A stretch of DNA of 38,350 nucleotides, from contig NC_049983.1 of assembly GCF_000003815.2 (NCBI RefSeq), positions 23,432,806 to 23,471,155 of the forward strand, read 5' to 3'. Position 1 is the first letter of the stretch, and the number at the start of each line of letters is the position of its first letter. This document shows positions 1 through 11,100 of the stretch, one piece after another. The DNA is from Branchiostoma floridae (Eukaryota > Chordata > Leptocardii > Amphioxiformes > Branchiostomatidae). The notes beneath the pieces are model-generated. The model had not been told where the DNA came from. It did no database searches and saw only the letters and a program-made list of their open reading frames with translations. The position numbers and the translations under genes are program-made.

Positions 1-213
1 TTGAAATTTAATTGAAATAAAAAGAAGGTTTTTTGGGGGGTTATTTCAGAACTTAGATCATATAGATCTCGATGATTTCCAAGAATAATTTCATCATCTG
101 CCACTTTTGTTATTCTACAATGGACAAAATCTTTCCTCTTCCTGATTCCCTCTTGAAATCCACATTAATTGCCTTGAAGTTGAAGATAACTGATTTTTTT
201 TTTGTCCATCCAG

Positions 214-3200
214 ACCAGTTTGGTGGGGAGATGTCGGAGTTAGATGACGCGGGAACGTACTTCGACCTTGGCCCTCGGAAGGTGACCCAGTCTGGCGTGT
301 TCCACTACATGTCGACACGGAACAACAACTTCTCCAACCGCAGCCAGAAGGGGCGGGTCATCGTGGTGGACCAACCGGTCAAGACGGAGAGCGTGGGGTG
401 GAACGGGGGAAACATCACCTTTAATCAAGAGTAAGTGACAGTGTTCTAGCTGGCATAGATGTAGTTTGGGCATCCATGGGGAATCCCTTTGCTGTGATTT
501 GGCCCCTATGCTATGATTTGGGCCCCTATGCTATGATTTGGACCCCTATGCTATGATTTGGACCCCTATGCTATGATTTGGACCCCTATGCTATGATTTG
601 GACCCCTATGCTGTGATTTGGACCCCTATGCTATGATTTGGACCCCTATGCTATGATTTGGACCCCTATGCTGTGATTTGAACCCCCCATGCTGTGATTT
701 AGACACCTATGCTGTGATTTGAGATGAGACTGAGGGGTGGGAACTGTAATAACTTTATATAACCTTCTGTACCCAGTGCTGCAGTAGTGACCGTCCCCCG
801 TGGTACACTGTCAGGACTACAGAAGATGCGACTGGAGGAATGGGAACCAGAGGCAGGGGTTGAAATTCCTATAATAATGTGTATAACTTTCTGTCCCCAG
901 TGCTGCTGTAGTGACTGTCCCCCGCGGTACACTGTCAGGACTCCAGAAGATGCGACTGGAGGAGTGGGAACCTGTAATAATTTTGTTTAATTTTTTGTAC
1001 CCAGTGCTGCAGTAGTGACTGTCCCCCGTGGCACACTGTCAGGACTACAGAAGATGCGACTGGAAGAGTGGGAACCAGAGGCTGGGGAGGACCTACTGGA
1101 GTCTCGCCAGGCCAGCATCAACGTGGGGTCAGATTACGCCTCCAACTACATCCTCATCTCACCTACAGACAAGATCACTCAGGGTGACAAGACCTTCAAG
1201 GTGGGGAAAATACTGTAGCTCTGCCCACCTGAAAGATCAGCATGTTACTCAAAGATCTATGACTCAGTGTAGTTTTCCAACAAGACCATCAAATTATTAC
1301 TTTGGATGCCAATTTTTTGGCTGTTCAACTCAAACAGTTTTAGGGGAATGCTAATGTTTAGTCCTTTCGGTTGGAGATATTGTGGAAAAATTAATTTTTG
1401 TTTGAATAATGGTTGAAAATGATGTTATATTTTCAGCTTTGCAGCCTTCTGTTTTGCAATTTTTCAGATAATACATAATTTATAGACCATTCACTTGTTT
1501 TGACTAGTGGCCTTACTAGATATCCCCTTGAGTTACCAAGTATTGGAGATGTTTACTAACCTTTGTATTTAACTCATCTATATGAAAATCTAATTTATTT
1601 ACACGATGTTGTTTACTTGTTTGTGCCCACAGGTAAACATGAAGGTTAACAGTGGAGTGAGTAACGTGGCGATCTACCACGCCAACCCCGACAGCTTCAC
1701 CAGCTGGAGCAAGCTCAATGCCGAAATCAGCGGGGGAGTCGCCTCCTTCCAGGTCAGTCAATCAATTGAATGATTTGTTATTGATGAGAAGCAAGACTAT
1801 ACACCTTTTCACGCGGCGGCCATGGTAGATCTAAAACGAGTTCAATGAGGCAAACAAAAGACTGTCCATCATAATTAGCAGTTCAACCAATGATAGCCCG
1901 CCAGTTAGGAAAGCGACCAATAAGAGAATGGCTGCATGTCTGTGAAATATTCGCATTATTATGTTTTTATTTTGCATCTCTTAAGGGACTATGGTGTCAG
2001 TCTACACTACTCTAAATTGCTACATAATTTGGTGCATAATATCAGGTACAATATTTATATTTATTATTTGATCTTATATTGTAAAAAATTTGTGTGGTTT
2101 TGGGAAAAAGTAAATGGTAGCTGATTTTAGAAATAAGTTTTGTCTTTTTGCCTCATTGACCTCGCTTGGTGTATAGCAGCCTGTGGTTGAATGAAGGCTG
2201 ACTCCAGGACCTGTCCCTCCCTCCTGGGACAGAAATTCGCTTGTTCAGACAAAGTTTCTACCCATCCATCAAATAAAATCTGAATTTCAGGACATGGAAT
2301 TGAAGGTTAAACACAAGTCTTGAAGTAGTTGAATAATCAAAGATTGACGTACTTCCACTATGGTCAGCAATATCTTAAAACGCAATGATGACCACATTTA
2401 GTAGACAGTATCCAATAGTATCCAGCAAGAGCTGACACATATGATTTAGGTTTTACATGTTATTGTCTGACAACATTGTCATTACCATACAACGTTACAT
2501 ACATCTTATTCTTGTGGTCAACTACTATTGTTTGTATGGCAATGCTACTTCTTTTATGGTCTCATTGATGAGTTTCTTCTTCCCATAGACTTCTATGTAT
2601 TAATTCGTGGTTTAAATGCGCGCGTTCATAATGAAGCTACGTGAAATTTCAGCAGATTTTTCATTCTATGTCGAGCACATTTACCCTATATCGTGGGAAA
2701 AAATTGCCAATGTAAACTATACGTAGGAACTTTTTTTATAGCAATTACAAACTACGATTAATCAATCCCCACAAAAGGCAATTTTTCGCTGCTATTGTAC
2801 AACCGCACCACTCAGAACCCACGACTGTGTACCTCCGACCTAGCGCGCGGCTGCAAAACTTTACCTGCTATTTTCTGCAGTTACAAATAAGCTTTCACCA
2901 ATCTAACTTTTGAGATCAGTTCCGCTGGCTAAAAGGGAATTTCTCACCGCTAAAAACATGCGTCCGTGCAGCCGTTCATTTTTGGCTCGGATCTCTTTTA
3001 CTAAATTAGGGTCCCCACTCGCATAGTAATACATCAATGAGACCTTATAACATTCTGTCATGTCTGACACAGGTTGACCGCGGCGGCCTGTTCGTGGCGC
3101 GTACGGAGACCAGCGTTGGTCTGGTGGTAGGCATGGTCATGCTGGTCGTTATTCTAGTCGTGATCATCGTCGGAAGCGTCGTCTACTTCCGCAAACACCC

Positions 3201-3267
3201 GGACAGGTGGGACCAGGTGAAGAAGTCTGCCGCTGTGGCGAGATACTCCACACAGAACAAGGTCTAA
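214..3267 (+). CDS. DD3-3-like single-pass membrane protein, 3' exons of a gene starting upstream
   Basis: Four exons with GT-AG borders join in frame: 214-430, 1005-1200, 1633-1752 and 3073-3267 (stop TAA 3265-3267). The 5' exons lie outside the window. The first exon contains the motif TRNNNFSNRSQKG, which I recognise from the Dictyostelium DD3-3 family and its invertebrate homologues; the function of that family is poorly known. The last exon encodes a hydrophobic run of about 20 residues (VGMVMLVVILVVIIVGSVVY) followed by a basic cytoplasmic tail of about 30 residues ending STQNKV. This predicts a type I membrane protein with an extracellular N-terminal part. The exon phases agree at each join (430 ends with two codon bases, completed by the T at 1005; the later joins are phase 0). 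The family name rests on motif recall, so the membrane topology is firmer than the name. Confidence 0.72.
482..720. repeat. 20-bp minisatellite in a DD3-3-like intron
   Basis: About eleven to twelve direct copies of a 20-bp unit, consensus GGACCCCTATGCTATGATTT, run without spacers between the exon ending at 430 and the next exon. The central copies (about 530-660) are almost identical, differing by A/G in CTATG/CTGTG. The outer copies decay. It is a tandem array and has no CRISPR-like unique spacers. Confidence 0.9.
731..1004 (+). repeat. Tandem partial copies of an internal exon with its splice acceptor
   Basis: The start of the 1005-1200 exon and its upstream acceptor are present twice more. 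Exonic similarity begins at about 777 and about 901, each after a CCCAG acceptor. Both copies encode VTVPRGTLSGLQKMRLEEWE and then diverge into intron-like sequence. Only the third copy continues to a full exon with a GT donor at 1201. A shorter fragment of the same unit (GTGGGAACTGTAATAA) is visible at about 738. The spacing is 124 then 104 bases, so the units are unequal. The two partial copies lack an obvious strong donor and are probably decoys or relics. Confidence 0.85.
1837..2164. mobile_element. Candidate MITE/foldback element in a DD3-3-like intron
   Basis: Imperfect terminal inverted repeats of about 23-26 bases bound a 328-bp AT-rich stretch. The left end 1837-1862 contains TCAATGAGGCAAA and the right end 2142-2164 contains its complement TTTGCCTCATTGA. 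There is no coding sequence inside and no clear target duplication. Class assignment is not possible from the ends alone. Confidence 0.5.
2558..3044. mobile_element. Candidate MITE/foldback element just upstream of the last DD3-3-like exon
   Basis: The 13-base ends GGTCTCATTGATG (2558-2570) and CATCAATGAGACC (3032-3044) are perfect inverted repeats, and weaker similarity continues inward. The 487-bp body is non-coding. The flanks read TTAT on the left and TTATA on the right, which may be a short target duplication. The right end lies 28 bases before the 3073 splice acceptor. Confidence 0.55.
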
Positions 3268-3497
3268 TGTGCACATGGTTATTCATCTGTAAACTATTAG
3301 ACTATGTTTTAACATATTTTCTTTGCTAAAGTATCCAAAGTTAAGACCCCACAATACTATATACTTAAGACAATGTTCTAGTTGGAAGACCTCTTGACTG
3401 CATCTGAGCTCTTAACTTTAGATATTTCAGCAATGAAAGGCATTACAAACAGATCCTGACCAGTATATAATAGATCTTGGATAACCACATTAGACCT

Positions 3498-5135
3498 TGT
3501 CATGCTGGTCGTTATTCTGGTGGTGATCATCATTGGCAGTGTGGTCTACTTCTGCAAACACCCTGACAAGTGGGACCAAGTGAAGAAGTCAGCGGCTGTG
3601 GCGAGATACTCCACTCAGAACAAGGTCTAATGTACATGTGGTTATCCATCTATACACTGGATCTGTTTGTGATGCTTTTCTTTGCTAGAATATCCAAAAT
3701 TAAGGAATCAAAATGCAGTCATGAGGTATTCCAGCTAGAACAAGTTCTAATGGAATACTGTGGTTAGGTGTCAACAAGGTTTAGAAGTCAGCGGCTGTGG
3801 CGAGATACTCCATGCAGAACAAGGTCTAATGTGCACATGGTTATTCATCTGTAAACTATTAGACTATGTTTTAACATATTTTCTTTGCTAAAGTATCCAA
3901 AGTTAAGACCCCCCAATACGATATATTAGACAATGCTCTAGCTGGAAGACCTCTGGACTGCATCTGAGCTCTGAACTTTAGATATTTCAGCAATGAAAGG
4001 CATTACAGACAGATCCAGTATATAATAGATCTTGGATAACCACATTAGACCTTGTCATGCTGGTGGTCAGGGTTCTATATACCTGTATATAAGCCAGGAT
4101 TTCATTTTAGCGTAGTGGGAATGGCATGGTAGCGAAGCGACCAATCAGGAGATTGATGAGATTTTGACAATGTCGAGTTACAAGTTGGCACTCTGTTAAC
4201 ATCACATGTAATTTGAAGGATTTTTGGTCAGTTTTGAATGGCATATCATCATTTTTCATTGTTCAGACATTGATTAGATATTCCTGAACAAGAAAATGAT
4301 AGCAAAGCACCACTTCACTTGTGTAAAATTACCGTAGTGGCCCTTATTTTAGAGTAGTGGTCACAAATTTTAGTCTAGAGGCCCACTACGCTAAAATGCA
4401 CTAGCTAGAACCCTGGCACTGGTTATTCTGGTGGTGATCATTGTTGGCAGTGTGGTTTACTTCCGCAAACACCCCGACAAGTGGGACCAGGTAAAGAAAT
4501 CCGCGGCTGTGGCGAGATACTCCACTCAGAACAAGGTCTAATGTACATGTGGTTGTCCATCTATACACTGGATCTGTTTGTGATGCTTTTCTTTGCTAGT
4601 ATATCCAAAATTAAGGAATCAAAATGCAGTCATGAGGTATTCCAGCTAGAACAAGTTCTAATGGAATACTGTGGTTAGGTGTCAACAAGGTTAAGAAGTC
4701 TGCGGCTGTGGCGAGATACTCCACACAGAACAAGGTCTAATGTACATGTGGTTATCCATCTATACACTGGATCTGTTTGTAATGCTTTTCTTTGCTAAAA
4801 TATCCAAAGTTAAGGAATCAGAATGCAGTCATGAGATACTCCACGCAGAACAAAGTCTAATGTACATGTGGTTACCATCTATACACTTGATCTGGTTGTA
4901 ATGCTTTTCTTTGCTAGAATATCCAAAGTCAAGGAATCGGAATGCGGTCTTGAGGAATTCCAGCTACATGTAGAACAAAATCTAATATGGTTATCCATCT
5001 AAGTATACATTGGATTCATTTGTATGTTTTTAAATTAACAGAATTTCTTTGCCAAAGTATCCAAAGTTCAGAAATTGGAATGCAGTCATGGGGTACAAGT
5101 ATTCAAGCTAGAACAAGGTCTAATGGAGTATTCTG
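3498..5135 (+). repeat. Tandem degenerate copies of the last DD3-3-like exon plus 3' UTR
   Basis: After the true last exon, its 3' part and following UTR recur several times. Copy 1 (about 3498-3630) encodes MLVVILVVI, YFCKHPDKWDQ and then the KSAAVARYSTQNKV end with its own TAA. A shorter copy sits near 3785-3830. A copy at 4418-4541 encodes the VILVVIIVGSVVYFRKHPDKW part with intact end and stop. Short copies follow near 4693-4741 and 4833-4861, then strongly decayed ones near 4950 and 5095. All lack the acceptor and the VDRGGLF start of the real exon. They probably belong to the long 3' UTR or are non-functional relics, although copies 1 and 3 have been conserved at the protein level. Confidence 0.85.
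4068..4415. mobile_element. hAT-like MITE inside an exon copy
   Basis: The ends CAGGGTTCTA (from 4068) and TAGAACCCTG (to 4415) are inverted repeats. Inward from each is a second matched block, CATTTTAGCGTAGTGG on the left and CCACTACGCTAAAATG on the right. The 348-bp element is non-coding. It splits an exon copy: the left remainder CATGCTGGTGGT ends at 4067 and the right remainder resumes with CACTGGTTATTCTGG at 4417. The CAGGG-type ends fit hAT-derived MITEs. The expected 8-bp target duplication is only approximate (CTGGTGGT against GCACTGGT). Confidence 0.7.
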
Positions 5136-5179
5136 GTCTGGTACATCAAACATTGCTACGTCTTGCCTTTCTTTGTAAC

Positions 5180-7113
5180 AAAATTTAAAGTTTAAACCCA
5201 GGGAGAATAACAAGGTTGATATTTCATGCAGACTTGCAAATGAATTGTTAAAAAATAAAAAAAATAAATCAAAGCTTCTCAGAGCTTACACCAACTTTAG
5301 AGTAACACAGTTCCCAATTTTGAAAGCTCCACAGTCATTAACTATTCCAGTTGTAAAAAATTACTATTAAATTTGATGTAATGTTCTTAATCAAGGACAA
5401 TCTTAAGAAACAAGGCTGCTTGTACATGTAGTTTGCTTTTTGATGCATATCTTTTATTGCGATGATATCTGCTAAGGTTTCTTGGACCACAGCTGTGTAG
5501 AAACATGCATGTATATAACAATGTGCCTTTGGACAATAATGATAAATATATAACGTTGTGTTACATATGGAATCAAAATGATGATTATGAGTATATTCTA
5601 ACATCGATGTTTAGAAAGCAAATTTAGGGAATATTGCAGAAGTAATGCTGCTTTAAGGTACCGTAGATTATATTATACAGCTTGTATCTATATAAACTGA
5701 GGGGTTTTGTACAAAGTTTATGAAGAATCGTATTAATGATATGTGATTATATTTGGGTAATGTTCCAATTATTGTACTATGATTGTACTATGTGTAAGTG
5801 AGGTGTATTATTGTGTTACAAGGGAGGTGATTTTGTACTGTTTTTTCATATCTGCCTTATATGATATTAGCAACTTATGTACTGTATATCGATTAGTGCC
5901 TTCAAACATATCAGAAGAAGGAAACATGTTATAAGTGTTTGCAATACATCAACTATGACAATGATGGCCAGTAGCTTAGGTCCCCTTTCCACTAGATGGC
6001 AACCCTTGAGTGACAAGATTGGAATCGTGTGACTTAACTTGAGAATTAGGATATGATGAACAATGTTATAGTGTGATCTCAAAGACAAAATATACAAACT
6101 TTTTAATGATTTGTTCTTTTGATCCATGAAATTTGTTGTACAATCTGTCAAGTTTTCTGTTGCCCAGTGGCGTCATTTAGTAGAAAGGGGGTTTTATCAG
6201 TAAATGTATTTTTGCGCCATGACAGGTGTTTCTGTGTTACTCTAAGACAGAAGGTAGAATTTACAGAAATCAGTCGATGTTTCTTGCTCTGCTGGACAGA
6301 GAGTATGTAAATAAAGGTGATCGTCAACCTGTTTCTCTGTGCTTTTTTTGTCGATTGATACTTTAATGAAGACCTTACAATGTATGAAAAAGCGCATTGC
6401 TGTTGGAAAAGGTGATATAAAGGACAAGCTGAAATTTTAGTAAAAGAATTGGCCTGTATAAAAAAAAGGAAAATGCACCAAAAAGCTGCGTGAAAAGTGC
6501 ACAGTAAACTATAATGTATTATAGACACGGTTCATTTCTTTAAGTATGTATTGTCCGTATGTTTTTACTGTATTCCCCCAGTTCAATTAAGCTGACTGTG
6601 TATCATGTTAGCTACAGTTTTGTAGTTTTGAATACAACGAAATTGTCATGGAAAAAGGCTGAAAAACAGTATTAAAACTAATGCTGGAGACCACAACACA
6701 GACAAATTGTACCAGTCTCCCTTTCCCTCGGTCATGATTCTTAATCTCTCATCCCCAAAACAGCCCTGAGGGGTATGTTAGGGGTGTGTCTAAAAGTAAA
6801 TTTAGTTTCACCACTCAACCTTAATTCGGTGAACAACAAAGTATATCCACATAGAGGCGCAAAAGGCGTGAGTTGAGGTAATTATAATTGTAAAAATCTC
6901 ACCTTCCTACAGCACTAGTGATCTTTTGTTTGCTTTCGGACATAAGGGGACAACGTGGCACTGCACACAGTTTTTATTAACTTATATTAACAGTGTCACA
7001 TACAAAGTACAGACACTGTCGGAAGGTAAAGGTAGACATTTTCAATCCCCGATTGAAGTCAGGTACCCATTTTTACACCTGGGTGAAATGAGGAAGACCG
7101 TGTAATTTCCTTC
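5180..7113. other. Gene-poor stretch before the assembly gap
   Basis: AT-rich sequence with short spurious open frames only. It contains several AATAAA-type signals (for example in TAAAAAATAAAAAAAATAAA near 5248 and GTAAATAAAGG near 6308) that could end the long 3' UTR of the DD3-3-like gene. I see no exon, RNA gene or clear element. Confidence 0.6.
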
Positions 7114-7771
7114 NNNNNNNNNNNNNNNNNNNNNNNNNNNNNNNNNNNNNNNNNNNNNNNNNNNNNNNNNNNNNNNNNNNNNNNNNNNNNNNNNNNNNNN
7201 NNNNNNNNNNNNNNNNNNNNNNNNNNNNNNNNNNNNNNNNNNNNNNNNNNNNNNNNNNNNNNNNNNNNNNNNNNNNNNNNNNNNNNNNNNNNNNNNNNNN
7301 NNNNNNNNNNNNNNNNNNNNNNNNNNNNNNNNNNNNNNNNNNNNNNNNNNNNNNNNNNNNNNNNNNNNNNNNNNNNNNNNNNNNNNNNNNNNNNNNNNNN
7401 NNNNNNNNNNNNNNNNNNNNNNNNNNNNNNNNNNNNNNNNNNNNNNNNNNNNNNNNNNNNNNNNNNNNNNNNNNNNNNNNNNNNNNNNNNNNNNNNNNNN
7501 NNNNNNNNNNNNNNNNNNNNNNNNNNNNNNNNNNNNNNNNNNNNNNNNNNNNNNNNNNNNNNNNNNNNNNNNNNNNNNNNNNNNNNNNNNNNNNNNNNNN
7601 NNNNNNNNNNNNNNNNNNNNNNNNNNNNNNNNNNNNNNNNNNNNNNNNNNNNNNNNNNNNNNNNNNNNNNNNNNNNNNNNNNNNNNNNNNNNNNNNNNNN
7701 NNNNNNNNNNNNNNNNNNNNNNNNNNNNNNNNNNNNNNNNNNNNNNNNNNNNNNNNNNNNNNNNNNNNNNN
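7114..7771. other. Assembly gap (658 Ns)
   Basis: Unknown bases. The sequence on either side shows no coding similarity, so nothing can be said about what is missing. Any 5' non-coding exon of EndoU-A could be here. Confidence 0.99.
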
Positions 7772-8125
7772 GACGATCACAGGGAACAAGTTAGACTGTA
7801 CAAATAGAACCCTGTAATATTTTATAAGCACACGATTTTACTTGGTACCTGACGGTCTTAAGTCACGCAAACAGGTAAAGGTAATTATCCTTGTCTTTTT
7901 CCAACGGCTAGCATTAAGCTGGCAAGTACATGTATGAGGCGATGTCGTCATGTAGTCGGTCATACTCTTTCTAGTGCTATAGACGACTTGTGATTTGAGA
8001 AATGTAATGTTCAGTGTGTTGGTGTGTCTCGTCCCATTCTTGTTGATTTTAGATTTACTTTAGTTTAGCACTTGTATGTTTGATGTTTCATTATTAAATC
8101 ATGTGGTTACTTCCTCAAAGCAACC
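7772..8125 (+). promoter_or_regulatory. 5' flank and leader region of EndoU-A
   Basis: About 350 bases between the gap and the EndoU-A start codon. It has no convincing TATA box or initiator. The start codon context AACCATGG (8122-8129) is a good Kozak match, and the same ACCATGG or CCATGG context precedes the first exons of paralogs B, C and D. Confidence 0.35.
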
Positions 8126-11100
8126 ATGGAAGAATCCCTGTCTGACATATGCTCGAAACTTTGGGAGCTCGACAAGAACCGTTTCGAGAAAGGGAGGGAC
8201 TACAAAATCAATCTGAAGGATTCGGGCAAGGTAGTGGTATGAATTAGATAGTTATTGCTTTTTTTCTTACTTTCTGATATTATGATTAGACTGATTCGTA
8301 TTAATCAAGGGGACTTTACTTGGCAAAGGCGGGTATAGAAAACGGTTGGTTGGGCCCAAACAACTTTCAAATGACTTACAGGCCTGACGTATAGCTATTC
8401 AACTTCGTACTGTGTTGCAATCATCGGACTATCGGTTTAAAATATTGCGTATATACTCGGGATCAAGTACGATTATTGGCTAACTGAGGGATATGATATT
8501 GTTAACGTTGGGTCAGCAAATTGGGTGCACTTTACAAATTTGATCCAATAATCATCTCTTCAATCCTGCTCTACACTCACGGAAATATTTACAGATACAT
8601 GTACTCCTAATTGCTCTGCATACTATGTGCCAGCATGACAAAAAGGAGTAGCAGACCACGGTGCCTCTATACCAATATTTGAGAGAGTAAGTACCCTAGG
8701 CCTGAGTCTATAAAAGATGCAGCCTGCCAGCCACATGGTAGCAAACCAGACAGGCGTGTCGAGTTCTTGTTTGACTGCAAGGTGTGGCCACGACAGGATT
8801 ACAACTGTTACGCTTATGTCCACCCTGACGTATGGCATGAATGTTTTTGTCAGCCTGGATACTGTAACAAACGATTAGAAACAGTCCGACCTGGCTCCCG
8901 GGATTGGAGCACGCCAGATCACAAACGTTAACCCAACGCACTAAACCGCTACGGCAAAATAGCTAAGAGCCTTCGGAATAGTCAGTTTGGCAGCGCTTGA
9001 ACCCCACTGTTAAAGTACCATCCGATTGCTACATGGGCTCTTTTAATTACACTAGTACTTATATATCTTTGGTAACATCCGATTAGTAAATGACATGCTG
9101 ACATTTGTTGATGCTGACGTTTGTTTGTTTGTTTGTTTGTTTGTTTTTTTGTTTGTTTGCAGGGTGCTAAACTGTTCTCTTATGTGGATGTGAAAAAGTT
9201 GGCCAACACTCCGACGTACCAAGGTGAATAGAGAATCATCAATTCGACTTTGGGTACTACTAACCCCTTCAGTACATGTAAAGGTGGTATCTCACTGCAC
9301 ATGGGGCATCAGTGTGGTACTGTTTTGTGCAATAGTAGACAGTTATGTTAGCTAAGGTATCAAATGAAGTACTTCAAGTAAGACAATAGTTCTAAAGGGT
9401 CGTGAACATTATATTGTATATAAAATTTACATTAATTTTGTTTATTATCACTTTATCCTTGGGTTTGTGGCTCAGAAAATTCAACAAACTTTGATTGTGA
9501 AGTACGAGGCCAGCAATTCTAACACGTCTGTTCATGCAGCCTTTCTTCAGCTGCTGGACAACTATGAGTCCGAAACTTCTGTACCCGAGGAGGTAACAGC
9601 CGGAAAGATAAACAAGAGTCGAGCTTTCTTAAATCGATGTCTGGAGACGGACGTCATGAAAAAAGCACACTCCTTCTTGTTGAGTAAAGGTAAGTCATTC
9701 ACGGTATTACAGACTTAACTGTGTTCCATCATGTCTGTGAGGTTGATTTATTATTGAATCAGGGTAAAAGGAACTAAAAGCATATCGTCTGATAGCGTTT
9801 TTCAAAGGTCTCTGGGCGAAAAAAAACTAACAAAACGGCTATGTATTAATTTTAACAAAGCCAAATCAACTTCAATAATGTATAACGTGATTGTACATAA
9901 TGTTCTACAAAACCAAATCTGTACTACGATCTGGGCACCATAAATATCATCATATTCTCCCGGGGCTGCTATTTTTGCTCCTTCAAAATATTCTGAGGGA
10001 CGAGAGTACTCGGAGCCATGCTTAACTAAATATGAGAGCACCAAGACTATCGGAAATGATCTTTGCTTTTTCTGCGTTTCTATCACTAAAATTTTATCTT
10101 TTATCAATTAAATTCTTCACTTGTATCATTCACAGGCCTGGCGCCTCAAGGTTACAAGAAGGCATTTAAGGAGAAACTGTACGACCTGTGGTTCGAGCTG
10201 CATTCAAGGAAGGGACAAGACGGAACAAGACGTGATGTGTACGTTATTAACTATTACTACTATACTATAGTTGGATGCAATGTTTTTGAGATCATCAGCA
10301 TTTTATTTACTGCTATTTCCGGTGTCAGTAGTTCACGAAATATGAAGATAGCTTACTGAAGTCTGACCTTCTTTTTAAGTTACAATAGTAGGGCTTACCG
10401 ATCTAAAGACTTCGGGCCTGATTGCCCCATTGGATCATAACCCACTTTTCAAAAGAAGTGTCTCAGTTGAAGCAAAATCCGCTGTTCTGTAGATCGGCGT
10501 TTGAACACACCTTCGTGGGAGAGACGTGCGGTGGTCAGGTTATTGGCTTCCACAACTGGGTCCAGCTATATGAGGAGGAGCGTCAGGGGTGCCTCAGATA
10601 CAAGCGCTGTAAGGTTTGTAATAGTGACATGGCTTGCTGTCAACAACTTGATATGTTTACCCTCAGGGAATGGAGTAGTTTGTTGGGCCGGGCCACGTGA
10701 AGTTAGACATATGAACTGGCTTGCAAACTACTTTAGTTTCTATATCATCTTCTATTCTATCACTGGTTACCAGAGGGAGTTATCACTTCACATGAAAACG
10801 TTTGGCAAGAAGTTTATGTTTTTGATGTGCATGTTTTTCCTTGTGTCTGTCTGTGAACAGCATAACTCTAGAAGCCATAGATAGATTCTAATGGTATTTG
10901 GTGGTAGGTATTGGTCGGGAAAACGAAGTTTGATAATAATGGGACCTCTAGCGAATTTCTACGGTACTGCAGCGGTACTTCTGGTTTTGATATCTCGTGT
11001 TCTGAACAGGCTGTGGTCATGCTTTTTCTGAGTGGTAGATACGAGAAAAGTGTAAGTTGGGCCACCTAGTTTTAGACAAAATCTTTTTTTTATCAAACGT

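Noticed and set aside
482-720. CRISPR-like array
   Set aside because: The 20-bp copies are contiguous with no unique spacers, and the context is a eukaryotic intron.
6148-6528. 126-codon minus-strand frame
   Set aside because: No recognisable domain, atypical composition (AT-driven Phe, Ile, Lys) and no splice or start context.
7073-7831. 252-codon minus-strand open frame
   Set aside because: It is open only because it crosses the run of Ns.
8600-8960. Possible inverted-repeat element in EndoU-A intron 1
   Set aside because: Short similar words are present, but I could not find convincing matched ends or a target duplication.
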